A stretch of DNA of 52,285 bases, from contig NZ_LMQW01000013.1 in NCBI RefSeq assembly GCF_001425485.1, positions 1,003-53,287 of the forward strand. Reading direction: 5' to 3'. Numbering within the stretch: the stretch's first letter is position 1; every line of letters begins with the position of its first letter. The notes under the pieces are model-generated. The model did not search any database. It was not told the origin of the DNA and was given only the letters and a program-made list of their open reading frames with translations. This stretch comes from Aureimonas sp. Leaf427. Its GTDB lineage: Bacteria; Pseudomonadota; Alphaproteobacteria; Rhizobiales; Rhizobiaceae. Both the position numbers and the translations under genes were made by a program. Shown here in pieces: positions 9,379 to 17,063 of this stretch.

Positions 9379-9671
9379 CGCCAGCGTGGCGACCGATCCG
9401 AGCGCCAGTTTTATCGCTTCGTGATCATAAGTGGACGCTGTTTTTCCATGATAAAGCTATGCCACCATAAAGGGGGCAAGGCAAGATAATTCCAAGGTAG
9501 AGCCGGAAGACGAAAAGAGAACGAAACATTGCTTACAAACCGTCTTCGCCGCCGCTGATGCGGACGCTTGGGAACCTTTGAACGTGGAGTTCCGGTGCAA
9601 CGCTGAAGGTTCCAACCGTCTCGGAATCTCGGCCAATTTCTTGAACAGAGGGCGTGTCGGAAATCCCGGGT

Positions 9672-9983
9672 CTACTCCGCTGCAAGCGCGAGATCGTTCG
9701 GCGGAGTGCTTTCGATCCGCGCAAGCGACGCCCTGATCTCCAGCCAGTTCGGCCCGGTGTAGCGCTCCGCCCACACCCTGGCTTCCTGATGGGTTTCGAA
9801 GGCCAGCACCTCGTCGTGTCGTGCGGCATACCGCGACAAAGCCTTCGCGAAGTTGATCGGTTCTGGATCGTCCAATCGGGCGCTTGCCCCTACGATGTAG
9901 CTGTCCGAACTCCACCACACGAGCGGTGGCAGTTCCTTCGGGAGTTCGACAAGGAGCAATGGTTTCATCGGGATCCTTCGCAA
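9672..9983 (-). CDS. hypothetical protein (about 98-103 aa)
   Basis: The frame codes for MRRIPMKPLLLVELPKELPP..., with a central YAARHDEVLAFETHQEARVWAERY helix and a C-terminus TPPNDLALAAE. The second Met (9968) fits a more typical start. No family is recognised. It faces away from parB, whose long leader lies just beyond. The regular alternation of charged and hydrophobic residues supports a real cytosolic protein rather than chance coding. Confidence 0.5.
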   Translation of the reverse strand: MRRIPMKPLLLVELPKELPPLVWWSSDSYIVGASARLDDPEPINFAKALSRYAARHDEVLAFETHQEARVWAERYTGPNWLEIRASLARIESTPPNDLALAAE

Positions 9984-10346
9984 CTCCGGCCGATCGATAG
10001 AAATTCTGGAGTAATATGTTTCGTTCGGGAAGCCTTGTGTCTCGGCGCCCGGAATGTCCTTCCGAGGTAGGCGGAAGCGTTGAGGGGCCAGAAGAAAAGA
10101 AGGAGGGAGCGAAACCTCCTCGCAGACCGGCTTCGCCGCCGCCGCTGACGCTCAACCCTCGTCCTCGCGATCCCGGCCCGTCGTCCGGCGCAGGGTTTTG
10201 GCCCTGCTGGTCCGGCCGGGCAGGGATGCTCGGTCTTCAGGTTGCGGCAGCGCGTGCCGCCCTACGGTTCGGGGGATGTCTTCGAGAAGAAGACGAGGAA
10301 GGGCCGCCAGAGGGCGGTCCGGAAACCCCGGACAGGAGAGCAAGTC
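9984..10346. other. long GC-rich leader before the ParB-like gene
   Basis: No gene is seen. The region is the divergent intergenic space between the 9672-9983 gene and the ParB-like gene. It contains GC-rich inverted segments (for example around 10275-10320) and ends in the ribosome site AGGAGA before 10347. It resembles the long leaders in front of ardC, DUF736 and other genes in this window. Confidence 0.5.
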
Positions 10347-12101
10347 ATGCATCTGATAAAGGTCGATCCGCGCGCGCTGAAGGAAAACCCCGATCGCGCC
10401 CGTCAGACGAAATCCAACCAGCAGGCCGATGCGCTGATGCTGGCGACCATCAAGGCCGTCGGCATCGTGCAGCCGCCGCTGATTTCGCTGGAAACCGGCG
10501 GCGGCAACGGCTACATCATCGATGCCGGTCACCGGCGCGTCAGGATGGCGATTGCCGCGGGCCTCGACGAGATCGAGGTCCTCGTCGCCGAGGCTGCCAA
10601 CGACAACGGCGCGATGCGCTCGATGGTGGAGAACATCGCCCGCGAGCCGCTGAACCCGGTTGACCAGTGGCGGGCGATCGAACGGCTGGTCGCGCTCGGC
10701 TGGACCGAGGAGGCGATCGGCGTGGCGCTGGGCTTCCCGGTGCGCCAGATCCGCAAGCTGCGGCTTCTTGCCAACGTGTTGCCCGCCATGCTCGACCAGA
10801 TGGCCAAGGGTGACATGCCGGACGAGCGGCAGCTTCGAACGATCGCCGCGGCCTCGCGCGAGGAGCAGGTGGAGGTCTGGAAGAAGCATAAGCCGAAGAA
10901 GGACGATCCCCAGGTGACTTGGTGGAGCGTGGCTCAAGGGCTGACGAAGACGCGCATGCTGGCGAAGGATGCCAGCTTCGACGAGGATCTCGCCAAGGCC
11001 TACGGTATCGTGTGGCAGGAAGACCTGTTCGCGCCTGCCGATCAGGACAGCCGGTACACGACCGACGTCGAGGCCTTCCTCGGCGCACAGAACGAGTGGA
11101 TGGCGAACCATCTGCCCAAGCGCGGCACGATCGCCGAGACGACGCAATGGGGCGAGGTGAAGCTGCCGCCCAAGGCCGAGCGCGTCTACGGCAAGCCCAC
11201 GAAGTCCGATCACAGCGCCTGGTATCTCGACCGTGACGGCAAGGTCCAGTCGGTTGCCTACCGTATGCCCGAGCCGAAGGTGCCGAAGGGCAAGGCGGCG
11301 AAGGCCGACGACCATGCTTCGAACGACGAGCCCGTCGTGACGACGAAGCCGCGATCCGACGTGACGCAGAACGGCCGCAGCATGATCGGGGACTTCCAGA
11401 CCGATGCGCTGCACGAGGCATTGGCCCGCGCGCCGATCGAGGACGACACGCTGATGGCGCTCCTGGTGTTGGCGTTCACGGGCCTGAACGTCTCGGTCCA
11501 GTCGGGCTCCGGCGCCATGAGCTATGGCGGCAAGCGCTTCGCCCGCCATGCGGTGCTGCTGATCGGGGAGGACGGCACGCTCGCCTTCGATCCCGACACG
11601 TTGCGCATTGCTGTGCGGTCGATGCTGATCGACGTGCTCTCGGCCCGCGTGAACCAGACGAACAGTGGGATCGTCGCGCAGATCGCCGGCGATGCGATCG
11701 GTGCGGGTACGTTCCTGCCGAACATGGGGACCGAAGCCTTCCTGTCGTGCCTGTCGCGTGGCGCGCTCGAAGGCGCATGCAAGGACACGCCCGTCCTGCC
11801 GCGTGCCCGCGTCCGCGACACGCGCGCGGCTCTGGTGGAGCATTTCGGGGAGGCGTCGTTCGTCCACCCGTCCGCGCTCTTCGTGCCGGACGCGGAGGCG
11901 CTGGCCGACTGGATGGCGCGAAACCGTGCGGCGGACGACGGGGAGCACAGGGCGGAGAACGATGCCGACGAACTCTCAAACGATCCGGCCGACTTCGACG
12001 GCGGCGACGCTGCGGACGACGCCAGCATCGTCACCGACGACGAACGGGATGGCACGGCGGCATCCGACGAAGGCGAGGCCTTCCGGGAAGCCGCCGAGTA
12101 G
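10347..12101 (+). CDS. ParB/Spo0J-like DNA-binding protein, orphan
   Basis: This 584-aa protein has an N-terminal ParB/Srx domain (YIIDAGHRRVRMAIAAGLDEIEVLV, residues about 55-80; box II is GHRR rather than the usual GERR), a conserved NIAREPLNPVDQWRAIERL segment and a helix-turn-helix (TEEAIGVALGFPVRQIRKL, about 128-147). The middle and C-terminal parts are plasmid-specific, and the last 45 residues are strongly acidic. There is no parA next to it, so it is more likely a KorB-like regulator or plasmid accessory protein than a segregation ParB. The start at 10347 was chosen because AGGAGAG stands just upstream and the ParB homology begins there; an ATG at 10242 would add a basic non-homologous tail. 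A 13-bp hairpin follows the gene. Confidence 0.82.
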   Translation: MHLIKVDPRALKENPDRARQTKSNQQADALMLATIKAVGIVQPPLISLETGGGNGYIIDAGHRRVRMAIAAGLDEIEVLVAEAANDNGAMRSMVENIAREPLNPVDQWRAIERLVALGWTEEAIGVALGFPVRQIRKLRLLANVLPAMLDQMAKGDMPDERQLRTIAAASREEQVEVWKKHKPKKDDPQVTWWSVAQGLTKTRMLAKDASFDEDLAKAYGIVWQEDLFAPADQDSRYTTDVEAFLGAQNEWMANHLPKRGTIAETTQWGEVKLPPKAERVYGKPTKSDHSAWYLDRDGKVQSVAYRMPEPKVPKGKAAKADDHASNDEPVVTTKPRSDVTQNGRSMIGDFQTDALHEALARAPIEDDTLMALLVLAFTGLNVSVQSGSGAMSYGGKRFARHAVLLIGEDGTLAFDPDTLRIAVRSMLIDVLSARVNQTNSGIVAQIAGDAIGAGTFLPNMGTEAFLSCLSRGALEGACKDTPVLPRARVRDTRAALVEHFGEASFVHPSALFVPDAEALADWMARNRAADDGEHRAENDADELSNDPADFDGGDAADDASIVTDDERDGTAASDEGEAFREAAE

Positions 12102-12135
12102 GCGCGCGTTTCCTTCTTCTTCTTTCCGAACGAAT

Positions 12136-12166
12136 AACCGCCGCCGGCCGCAAGCCGGCGGCGGTT
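12136..12166 (+). terminator. perfect 13-bp hairpin after parB-like gene
   Basis: AACCGCCGCCGGC (12136-12148) pairs exactly with GCCGGCGGCGGTT (12154-12166) around the loop CGCAA. It lies 35 bases past the stop codon and is followed by CCGTTTC, a weak U tract. A pyrimidine-rich run precedes it. It is probably a terminator or an mRNA 3-prime stabiliser. Confidence 0.65.
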
Positions 12167-12197
12167 CCGTTTCAACCGTCATCGACAGGAGGACCTC

Positions 12198-12674
12198 ATG
12201 TCCGCACAGCACATCCACGACCTCGCGCCGCTCGGCGCGATCATCCGCTACGCCGACGGCACGGCAAGACCGCCCGCGCATCACAGGCGCAAGCTCGCGC
12301 TCTGGGAGAAAACCAACAATGTCGGGCGTCTGATCCGCAAACAGCCGGGAGGCCATCGCGGGATCGAGGGGTTTGCGGCGACGTTCACCCTCCACAAGGG
12401 CGATTTCGGTCAGGGCGGGGTCATCCTCGTCCGGGTGCACGAAACCTTCGATATCCGCAGCCGCCTGACCTTCACGATCGTCGAACGTCCCCTGATTGGT
12501 ACGGTGCGCGTTCTTTCCGGCGAAGGCGACGATCGGGAGCTTCTGCATCTCGCCGACGATCTCACCGCGGCGGAGCGGTGGCGTGAGCTCAATGGCTATC
12601 GCCAGACGGTGCTCGAGCCGGTCACGGCCGACGAGCGCGCCGCCGATGTTGTCGAGGGGAGGGCTGTGGCATGA
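12198..12674 (+). CDS. conserved plasmid protein of unknown function
   Basis: The 158-aa product begins MSAQHIHDLAPLGAIIRYADGT, contains ALWEKTNNVGRLIRKQPG near residue 35 and ends in an acidic helix. There is no signal peptide or membrane segment and no domain is recognised. AGGAGG stands at the right distance before the ATG. Its stop overlaps the start of the next gene by 4 bases (ATGA), and that gene overlaps a third the same way, so the three form one translationally coupled unit that follows the parB terminator. Confidence 0.65.
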   Translation: MSAQHIHDLAPLGAIIRYADGTARPPAHHRRKLALWEKTNNVGRLIRKQPGGHRGIEGFAATFTLHKGDFGQGGVILVRVHETFDIRSRLTFTIVERPLIGTVRVLSGEGDDRELLHLADDLTAAERWRELNGYRQTVLEPVTADERAADVVEGRAVA

Positions 12675-13549
12675 CCGGCGCAACGTTGGACGCCGCCTCC
12701 GACGCCGTCGTTACCTTCGGGCGCACGGCCGACGGGCTGCTGGCCGCCCGCGTCGCGGACGACGCCTTCGGCATGGTTCCCGGCCGGAACGGCGGCTTCT
12801 ATCTGACCACCGGCTGGCGGCTTTCCGGGGCCATCGAGACGTGGACACGGTCCGACGTCTATGGCCATGGCGGCGATCTCGCCGATGAAGCCGACTTCCG
12901 CCTTCATCTCGACCGGCATCTCGAAGATCGCCGCGAGCGCCTGGCGCTCGGTCGACGCGACGTTCGCATACCGGCGAGCACGCCATGGGTCGCGTCGCAG
13001 GGCGCCACGATCTATGCCGAGGGCGTGGTCTGCCATTCGACTGCTGGGCATGGCGGCTTTCATCTCTCCGCCGAGCGCAATGGCAAAGTCCCGTCCGTGC
13101 TGCGCTCCTCCAGCGGATGGTATGAGCATGACTGCGAATGGGCGATCGTCGCGCTGACCTTCCCGGATCTGTTCACGACCCAGGAGCGGCACCTTGCCGA
13201 CCGCACGGTGTGCGATCGCTGGCCGGATGCTTGGGAACGCCTCTCGGGACGAACCCTCCAGCCGGGGGAGTCCACGGTGAAGGACCGTCATGCCTTCGAA
13301 CAGGCGCATGCCGGCGACTGGATCGTGATCTCGGCCATCCGATCGGACCATGCGCCGGGGATGACCGAGGTGATCGCCACGATCGGCGGCAGGCGAACGT
13401 CGAACGTCCCCGAGCGTCGGTTTCCCGTTCCGTCGGACGAGTACGGCGGTAGCGGCGGCCGCTTCGGTTTCGTCATCGATGAAGAGCGTCATCGCGTCTA
13501 TGACGGGCCGTCCGGGTTCGTTGGATGGCAGGGGAGGTGTGCGCCATGA
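12671..13549 (+). CDS. DUF7007-like domain protein
   Basis: This 292-aa protein contains the run TPWVASQGATIYAEGVVCHST near residue 101, GGFHLSAERN near 122 and SGWYEHDCEWAIVALTFPDLF near 145, features I associate with the DUF7007 family of plasmid proteins (function unknown). Conserved His and Cys residues (CHSTAGHGGFH, YEHDCEW) could bind a metal, but this is inference. It is the middle gene of a three-gene coupled unit: its ATG overlaps the previous stop and its stop overlaps the next ATG. Confidence 0.65.
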   Translation: MTGATLDAASDAVVTFGRTADGLLAARVADDAFGMVPGRNGGFYLTTGWRLSGAIETWTRSDVYGHGGDLADEADFRLHLDRHLEDRRERLALGRRDVRIPASTPWVASQGATIYAEGVVCHSTAGHGGFHLSAERNGKVPSVLRSSSGWYEHDCEWAIVALTFPDLFTTQERHLADRTVCDRWPDAWERLSGRTLQPGESTVKDRHAFEQAHAGDWIVISAIRSDHAPGMTEVIATIGGRRTSNVPERRFPVPSDEYGGSGGRFGFVIDEERHRVYDGPSGFVGWQGRCAP

Positions 13550-13818
13550 TGCGGCACCATCCTCACCCCGGACGGTTCGATCCCGGCGCGCTCGCCCGCA
13601 TGGAGGAGGCACGCCGGCAGACCCGGCGCCAGCTGGAACCGATCGAACGGCAGATCGTCCGCGCCATGACAGCGGCGATGCCCGCGCTACGCGACAGACG
13701 CCGGCGTTCCTGTCGCGACAGGTCGCCCGACCCGGCCGCCTTCATGCAGCGCTATCGTGAGATCCTCGCCGCCATCACGGCCGAGCGGCAACCCGAGATC
13801 GATGCTCTGTCGCGCTAG
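13546..13818 (+). CDS. small conserved plasmid protein (90 aa), possibly cut short by an amber codon
   Basis: The frame begins at an ATG overlapping the previous gene (ATGATG), giving MMRHHPHPGRFDPGALARMEEARRQ and a highly charged helical protein. It stops at TAG (13816-13818). The same frame then stays open for 22 codons (LARQDQAIEHWRSCLLAAQ...) to TGA, and that tail continues the helical, Gln/Ala-rich character, so the TAG may be a premature stop. No function is known. Confidence 0.55.
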   Translation: MMRHHPHPGRFDPGALARMEEARRQTRRQLEPIERQIVRAMTAAMPALRDRRRRSCRDRSPDPAAFMQRYREILAAITAERQPEIDALSR

Positions 13819-14138
13819 CTCGCCCGGCAGGATCAGGCCATCGAGCATTGGCGAAGTTGCCTGCTGGCAGCGCAGTCCGCCGCGTGAAAGCCGTGCGATA
13901 TGATCTTCGTCGTTGGCAGCTCTGAGGGAAAAACACCATGCCGGTGCTAACGATCGAGACGGCCTATTGCATTGTGCCAGAGCCGAGGCCGGTCAGCGTC
14001 GGGCGGCGGGTGGCCTGTGCTGGCTGTATCGGTGCCCCCATCTTCCGACTTCGCCATCTTGACCGGCAGTGCGGAAGCGCTGCGCACGCCCGGTTGCGGC
14101 GGGAAGGCGCCTCCGAGCGAGGCGGGTTGGCGCGAAGG
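13819..14138. other. no firm gene; decayed or untranslated segment
   Basis: The first 70 bases continue the frame of the previous gene past its TAG. At 13938 an ATG with a fair ribosome site (GAGGGA) starts MPVLTIETAYCIVPEP, but after about 25 codons the translation turns into arginine-rich sequence typical of an out-of-frame reading. It may be the start of a broken small gene. Confidence 0.4.
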
Positions 14139-14267
14139 TCAGGTCGACCGGACCTTGATGACCTTTTCCGCGCGCGACTGCCCGAGGCGGCTGGTAGCGT
14201 AGAGCAGCGCCGTGACCACGCCTTGGTGTGATCCCTTCTCGATCCCGGCTTCCCATTCCCGACCCAT
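14139..14267 (-). CDS. small protein MGREWEAG... (42 aa)
   Basis: On the minus strand an ATG at 14267, preceded by AGGGGAGA at good distance, starts a 42-codon frame: MGREWEAGIEKGSHQGVV, then TALLYATSRLGQSRAEKVIK. The codon use and clean ribosome site support a real small gene. It is divergent from the 14549 gene, sharing its long GC-rich intergenic region. Its function is unknown. Confidence 0.5.
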   Translation of the reverse strand: MGREWEAGIEKGSHQGVVTALLYATSRLGQSRAEKVIKVRST

Positions 14268-14548
14268 GTCGGTCTCCCCTTCGGTTTGTTGCGGTCTGAA
14301 CCGGCGGCCGTGGGCTTCAAGGCCGCGTGCCGCGCCGCGGGGCGGCCTGGTCCCGCCGATCTCGCAAAGCGCACCCGCGTCCCGCGCGAGGGCTTGAAGA
14401 GCCCTGCTTGGCCGCAAGTCCGCTTCGCTCGCTCAGGCCGAACCCGGACCCTGAAGCCCCCGTCTTCCGCCGGTTCCTGTTGACCGCACCGAAGGGAAGA
14501 CCGGCAAGGGCCGGAGCCGCTTCGGAAAAACCTCGAAAGGATCACACC

Positions 14549-15139
14549 ATGGCCAAGGCCGCCCGCTCCACCGCTTCCTCCAACGCCCGCGTCGTCCAGC
14601 TGCGCAAGGGCACCACCCTCGAGATGGTCCGGCTCGCCTGCCCGGACGCAAACCAGGCCGGCCTCATCTCGGAAAGCTTCGGCCTGCCGCTCCTCGACAG
14701 CGATGGCATCCGCGACCTGCACGAGCGCCTGCTGATCGAGACCGCCGAGGCGATGCGGGAGGGCATCAGCGACCGGGCGATGCAGATCCACCTCCAGCGC
14801 ATCGTCGGCGCCTATGTTGGCTCGGCTCATGGCGCCGGGCAGTTCTACTCCCGCGCCGTCACGGAGGCCCGCGACCTCACCGCCAAGCTTGCGAACGATA
14901 CGCGCGACGAGGATCTAGACGGTCCCGCCGGCTTCCAGAGCGCCGCCCAGCGCAAGCGCGAGTTCGCCGCCGACATGGCGCTTCAGTCCCACAGCCTGCG
15001 CATGGCCGCCGAAGGCGCGGTCGCGGCCTACGAGCAGATCGTCGGCGAGCGCTGGAAGCCCTTCGAGCGCCAGATCGAGAACGCTGGCGCGACCGTCGAT
15101 CGCAAGGCTGCCGATCTCCAGATGGCGGCTCTCGGCTGA
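14549..15139 (+). CDS. conserved plasmid protein of unknown function (196 aa)
   Basis: The product MAKAARSTASSNARVVQLRKG is mostly alpha-helical, with a central helix around LLIETAEAMREGISDRAMQIHLQRIVGAY and a C-terminal helical pair ending DLQMAALG. It has no signal peptide. The start was placed at 14549 because the upstream 74 codons of the same frame are GC-rich leader sequence and AAAGGATCACACC stands just before the ATG, nearly the same as before the DUF736 gene. A strong terminator follows 9 bases after the stop. Its role is unknown; the long leader and own terminator mark it as a single-gene unit. Confidence 0.65.
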   Translation: MAKAARSTASSNARVVQLRKGTTLEMVRLACPDANQAGLISESFGLPLLDSDGIRDLHERLLIETAEAMREGISDRAMQIHLQRIVGAYVGSAHGAGQFYSRAVTEARDLTAKLANDTRDEDLDGPAGFQSAAQRKREFAADMALQSHSLRMAAEGAVAAYEQIVGERWKPFERQIENAGATVDRKAADLQMAALG

Positions 15140-15147
15140 GCCGCCGC

Positions 15148-15171
15148 GGCGGGGCTTCGGCCCCGCCTTTT
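15148..15171 (+). terminator. Rho-independent terminator
   Basis: An 8-bp perfect stem GGCGGGGC / GCCCCGCC closes on the stable TTCG tetraloop and is followed directly by TTTT. It ends the 14549-15139 transcript. Confidence 0.92.
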
Positions 15172-15219
15172 CCCAATCCTATCGACGCCTGTGATGCCAA
15201 CTACCTTCGTCATCTTGGC

Positions 15220-15264
15220 AATGTGGATTTGATCATCTACATTATCTCGTGAACATATCTACAT
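15220..15264 (+). promoter_or_regulatory. VapB operator candidate
   Basis: AATGTGGAT (15220-15228) and ATCTACATT (15235-15243) form an inverted repeat with one mismatch. A further half-site, ATCTACAT, recurs at 15257-15264, 22 bases (two helical turns) from the first. The group lies just before vapB, where VapB/VapBC complexes usually bind to repress their operon. Confidence 0.6.
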
Positions 15265-15274
15265 CGAGGCCGTT

Positions 15275-15520
15275 ATGCCGATCAACGTCAACAATCCCGA
15301 GGCGGACGCCCTGACGCGCAAGTTTGCGCAGATGGTGGGCCTCAGCATCACCGAGGCGATCGTCATTGCCATGAAGGAAGCGATCGAGCGCCGCCGCAAC
15401 AGCGAGACGCCGCTTCAGACGGCCGCGCGGCTGCGGGAGAAGCATGGTGTCGCGCTGACGGAGGAGGCACGCAAGCCGCTCGACAGCCAGGCCTTCGACG
15501 AGATGTGGGAGGATCGCTGA
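15275..15520 (+). CDS. vapB: VapB-type antitoxin
   Basis: The 81-aa protein starts MPINVNNPEADALTRKFAQ and has the ribbon-helix-helix N-terminus of the Rv0623/PSK class of VapB antitoxins (GLSITEAIVIAMKEAIERR). The acidic C-terminal tail (FDEMWEDR) is the part that usually enters the toxin active site. The stop TGA shares a base with the ATG of vapC. An inverted repeat in front is a candidate operator. Confidence 0.88.
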   Translation: MPINVNNPEADALTRKFAQMVGLSITEAIVIAMKEAIERRRNSETPLQTAARLREKHGVALTEEARKPLDSQAFDEMWEDR

Positions 15521-15924
15521 TGTATGTTGACGCCTGCGCAATCATCGCGCTCCTGTCCGACGAGCCGGAGGCGGAACGGGTGTCCGCGGCGCTGGCGGGC
15601 GCCGCCAAGCGCATTACCTCGCCGGTCGCCATCCTCGAAGCTGTTCTCGGCCTCGCTCGTCCCGACAAATTCGGCCTGAGCGTCGAGGCGGTGGAGCCGA
15701 TCATCCTCGAATTCCTGGAGGCGCGCGGCATTGATATCCGCGATCTCCCGCCGGCCAAGCGCACGGTTGCCCTGTCGCTTTCGGCCGCGCATCGCTATCG
15801 CGCCGGGCGGCACGGTCTCAATCTCGGGGACTGCCTGCACTACGCTTGCGCCAAATATTATCGCGTGCCGATCTTGGCGACGGCGGACGAGTTCAGAAAG
15901 ACCGATCTCGACGTCGTGCCGTAG
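15520..15924 (+). CDS. vapC: VapC-type PIN-domain ribonuclease toxin
   Basis: The 134-aa product has the PIN acidic set: first Asp in MYVDACAIIALLSDEPEAE, a Glu in SPVAILEAVLGL, and LGDCLHYACAKYYRVPILATADEF with the later Asp residues. All appear intact, so this toxin-antitoxin pair, unlike the other two in this region, looks functional. VapC enzymes cleave tRNA or rRNA. The start at 15520 was chosen over 15505 because it overlaps the vapB stop (TGATG) and begins at the usual MYVD. Confidence 0.9.
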   Translation: MYVDACAIIALLSDEPEAERVSAALAGAAKRITSPVAILEAVLGLARPDKFGLSVEAVEPIILEFLEARGIDIRDLPPAKRTVALSLSAAHRYRAGRHGLNLGDCLHYACAKYYRVPILATADEFRKTDLDVVP

Positions 15925-15956
15925 GCTGCAATTCAGGTATCCTTGCGCCCCGCGGC

Positions 15957-16754
15957 TCACCGGCTCTCGCCAGTGTCCTCGCCGGGACGTTGACAGGCTC
16001 GTGATACGACCCGCGTGCTCCGCATCCTCTTCCAGCGGGGAACGGCACGCTCCTGCAAGACGGACGGAAGCAGCCGCATCCACCGCTTTCCTGCCGGAAG
16101 GTCCATCACCGGAACTCTGCGTGTCTTCTGCCGCTTGCCCGGCTCCGACGTTCCAGAGAGGGCGACGGCATCCTCCCTCACCTCCGATACGGGATCGTTC
16201 GCGACGAATACGTTATCCGCCTGGACAGATACCGCTGTCGCATCCGTGAGCTCCTTTTCTTCCGGGAGCCGCGGCTCGACCGGTTCGCGAAGGACATCGG
16301 GCGTCTGGGAACCCGCAGGCGAGGGTGACAGCACAGGCAGGATCCGCGCCTGTCCGGCTGTTCGCGGCGCAAATAGCCTTTCGGCCATGGCGCGGGCATC
16401 GTGATCCGACGATGCGCCAGCTCGTATCCCCGTTTCGGCGCGCGGCTTCGCCGACAAGAGGTCGCCTTCCGTGATCCAGCTTGCCTTTGGCGCCGCTGAC
16501 CTGTTGAGCAGATGCCGTTTCGACCGCTTCAATTCGACGGTGAAGCCTCCTTTTGCGCGTGACATTCGGTCCTGCAATTCCTCTTCCAGGTGTGGATGGG
16601 ACGATCGTTTGAGATGCCGCCCTGGACATCGCCGGGCCTGCCACTCCGCGTCCTCGATGGAGCTGGAAGTATGGTCAGCACCAACAGGGGCTGGGCGGAT
16701 GTAACGACGCCCGGAACCAAGGTGCTTCTCAGCGCGTGGCTCTGAGTGATTCAT
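15957..16754 (-). CDS. hypothetical protein (265 aa), unusual composition
   Basis: The minus-strand frame from the ATG at 16754 (MNHSEPRAEKHLGSGRRYIR) to 15957 is open for 265 codons. It holds MSRAKGGFTVELKRSKRHLLNR and KASWITEGDLLSAKP in the middle, a proline-rich part, an acidic stretch and a basic C-terminus. No domain is recognised. The same frame is open far beyond 16754 into ardC, but that part is a shadow of ardC and a leader. The base composition is more mixed than in neighbouring genes, and the ribosome site is weak. It may be a real single gene read toward vapC; confidence is limited. Confidence 0.45.
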   Translation of the reverse strand: MNHSEPRAEKHLGSGRRYIRPAPVGADHTSSSIEDAEWQARRCPGRHLKRSSHPHLEEELQDRMSRAKGGFTVELKRSKRHLLNRSAAPKASWITEGDLLSAKPRAETGIRAGASSDHDARAMAERLFAPRTAGQARILPVLSPSPAGSQTPDVLREPVEPRLPEEKELTDATAVSVQADNVFVANDPVSEVREDAVALSGTSEPGKRQKTRRVPVMDLPAGKRWMRLLPSVLQERAVPRWKRMRSTRVVSRACQRPGEDTGESR

Positions 16755-17063
16755 CTGAACGTAGTCGTTGACTGTCCCTCCAGCAAGTAGGTCTTCAAAT
16801 GCTGGGCCTGGATCCAAGTAAAATGGGAAGAGGAACAGAACGGAAAAGAAGCCGGACCCGTTTCGCGGCTCCGTCCCGGCGGGCGGTCCTGCCGGGGTCG
16901 GGCGCCGGCGCAACGGCTTCGCCGTCCTCCTCTTCGTTCCGGCCCTTCGCGTCCTTCGCTGCGCTCGGCCGCGTTCGGGTGCGCCTTCTCCCTGAACGCC
17001 CCGGCTGACGGACCTCCGTGACGGAGCCGCGATCGGCGCGGCATCCAGACGGAGGTTCAGGAC
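16755..17063. other. long leader before ardC
   Basis: No gene is seen. The segment is rich in short inverted GC repeats, for example CTTCGCTGCGCTCGG near 16955, and ends with GGAGG just before the ardC start. It is of the same kind as the leaders of parB, the 14549 gene, DUF736 and the 21155 gene. Confidence 0.5.

Noticed and set aside
10152-11948. 598-codon minus-strand frame
   Set aside because: Shadow of the ParB-like gene, rich in Arg, His and Leu as is usual for antisense readings of GC-rich genes.
10347-12101. ParB as part of a repABC-type partition system
   Set aside because: No ParA/RepA, RepC or inc RNA is seen nearby, and the protein is much longer than RepB.
13938-14231. 97-codon plus-strand frame MPVLTIETAYC...
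   Set aside because: The ribosome site is fair, but after about 25 codons the translation is arginine-rich and non-protein-like, and it overlaps the better-supported minus-strand 42-aa gene.
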